A stretch of 53,310 nt of DNA, taken from assembly GCF_001279525.1 (NCBI RefSeq), contig NZ_LGDY01000128.1:1-53310 (forward strand), written 5' to 3'. Position numbers and translations under genes: made by a program. The stretch is from Nocardia sp. NRRL S-836. Lineage in GTDB: Bacteria; Actinomycetota; Actinomycetes; Mycobacteriales; Pseudonocardiaceae. How positions within the stretch are numbered: the stretch's first letter is position 1; each line of letters starts with the position of its first letter. Shown piece by piece: positions 53,258 through 53,310 of this stretch. The notes under the pieces were generated by a model that had not been told where the DNA came from, made no database searches, and saw nothing but the letters and a program-made list of their open reading frames with translations.

Positions 53258-53310
53258 GTGGACTTCGAGATCCGGAGTGATCGGGGACCGCAGGGCCGGA
53301 GGAAGTTGGC
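53258..53310 (+). mobile_element. IS30-family transposase, N-terminal fragment (runs off right edge)
   Basis: GTG 53258 with GAGGGG upstream opens a frame reading MDFEIRSDRGPQGRRKL. This is the opening I know from actinobacterial IS30-family transposases, which continue into a helix-turn-helix. Only 17 codons are inside the window, so the assignment rests on this short match. The left inverted repeat is probably within 53210-53250 (around TTGGGTTCAAGAGGTCG), but I cannot define it without the right end. Confidence 0.6.

Overview
The window is very GC-rich DNA with strong third-position G/C bias, many GTG and TTG starts, GTGA/ATGA start-stop overlaps, an AfsR/SARP regulator, a PASTA-less PknB-type kinase and many secreted polysaccharide hydrolases. 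Together with gene order shared with Mycobacterium tuberculosis, this points to a soil actinomycete of the Pseudonocardiales (Lentzea/Saccharothrix/Actinosynnema-like). The genus is inference; no rRNA is present.

Left part (1-13 kb): alpha-glucan/trehalose metabolism. The 5' end of treS and complete glgE (minus strand) face glgP (plus strand), with a Ser/Thr kinase gene set between them. glgX follows further right. In the same stretch are a small secreted 4-Cys protein, a membrane/TPR protein, and a cysteine dioxygenase-rhodanese operon preceded by a 28-codon Cys-containing leader ORF inside a three-segment antiterminator-like fold. Next (12.5-24.4 kb): a stand-alone ABC ATPase, an operon of enoyl-CoA hydratase + methyltransferase + THUMP-like methyltransferase, an AfsR-type regulator, a TetR/DUF4267 divergent pair with two clear operators, a secreted GH92 mannosidase and a nucleoside hydrolase.

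Middle (24.4-44.3 kb): a block that follows the M. tuberculosis Rv3034c-Rv3024c order: hexapeptide acyltransferase, GT4 glycosyltransferase, GH57 branching enzyme, SAM methyltransferase (methylglucose-lipopolysaccharide-type genes), then etfB-etfA, GNAT/OlsB-like protein, PlsC, cysteine desulfurase and mnmA. It is split by about 7.8 kb of accessory DNA between the methyltransferase and etfB. That insert carries a TetR pair, a tandem-repeat tract, two DegV fatty-acid-binding paralogues, and between them an unrecognised four-gene operon: a DivIVA-like coiled-coil protein, a secreted/anchored small protein, a 27-aa microprotein and a membrane-anchored repeat protein. I regard this operon as the best candidate for an undescribed cell-envelope/polarity system.

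Right part (44.3-53.3 kb): a serine/threonine dehydratase, small membrane proteins, a PaaI thioesterase, a 21-aa peptide with eight cysteines (duplicated CxCCxxC) that has its own Shine-Dalgarno sequence and terminator, a CBM2-GH18 chitinase with two DasR-type operators, a MetE-C-like protein (Rv3015c-like), a secreted GH9 glucanase with an operator palindrome, and a secreted lysozyme-like protein apparently cut off by an IS30-family element that runs off the right edge.

A recurrent regulatory feature is a TAnnnT -10 box placed 6-8 nt before the start codon. At least a dozen genes look leaderless on that basis.
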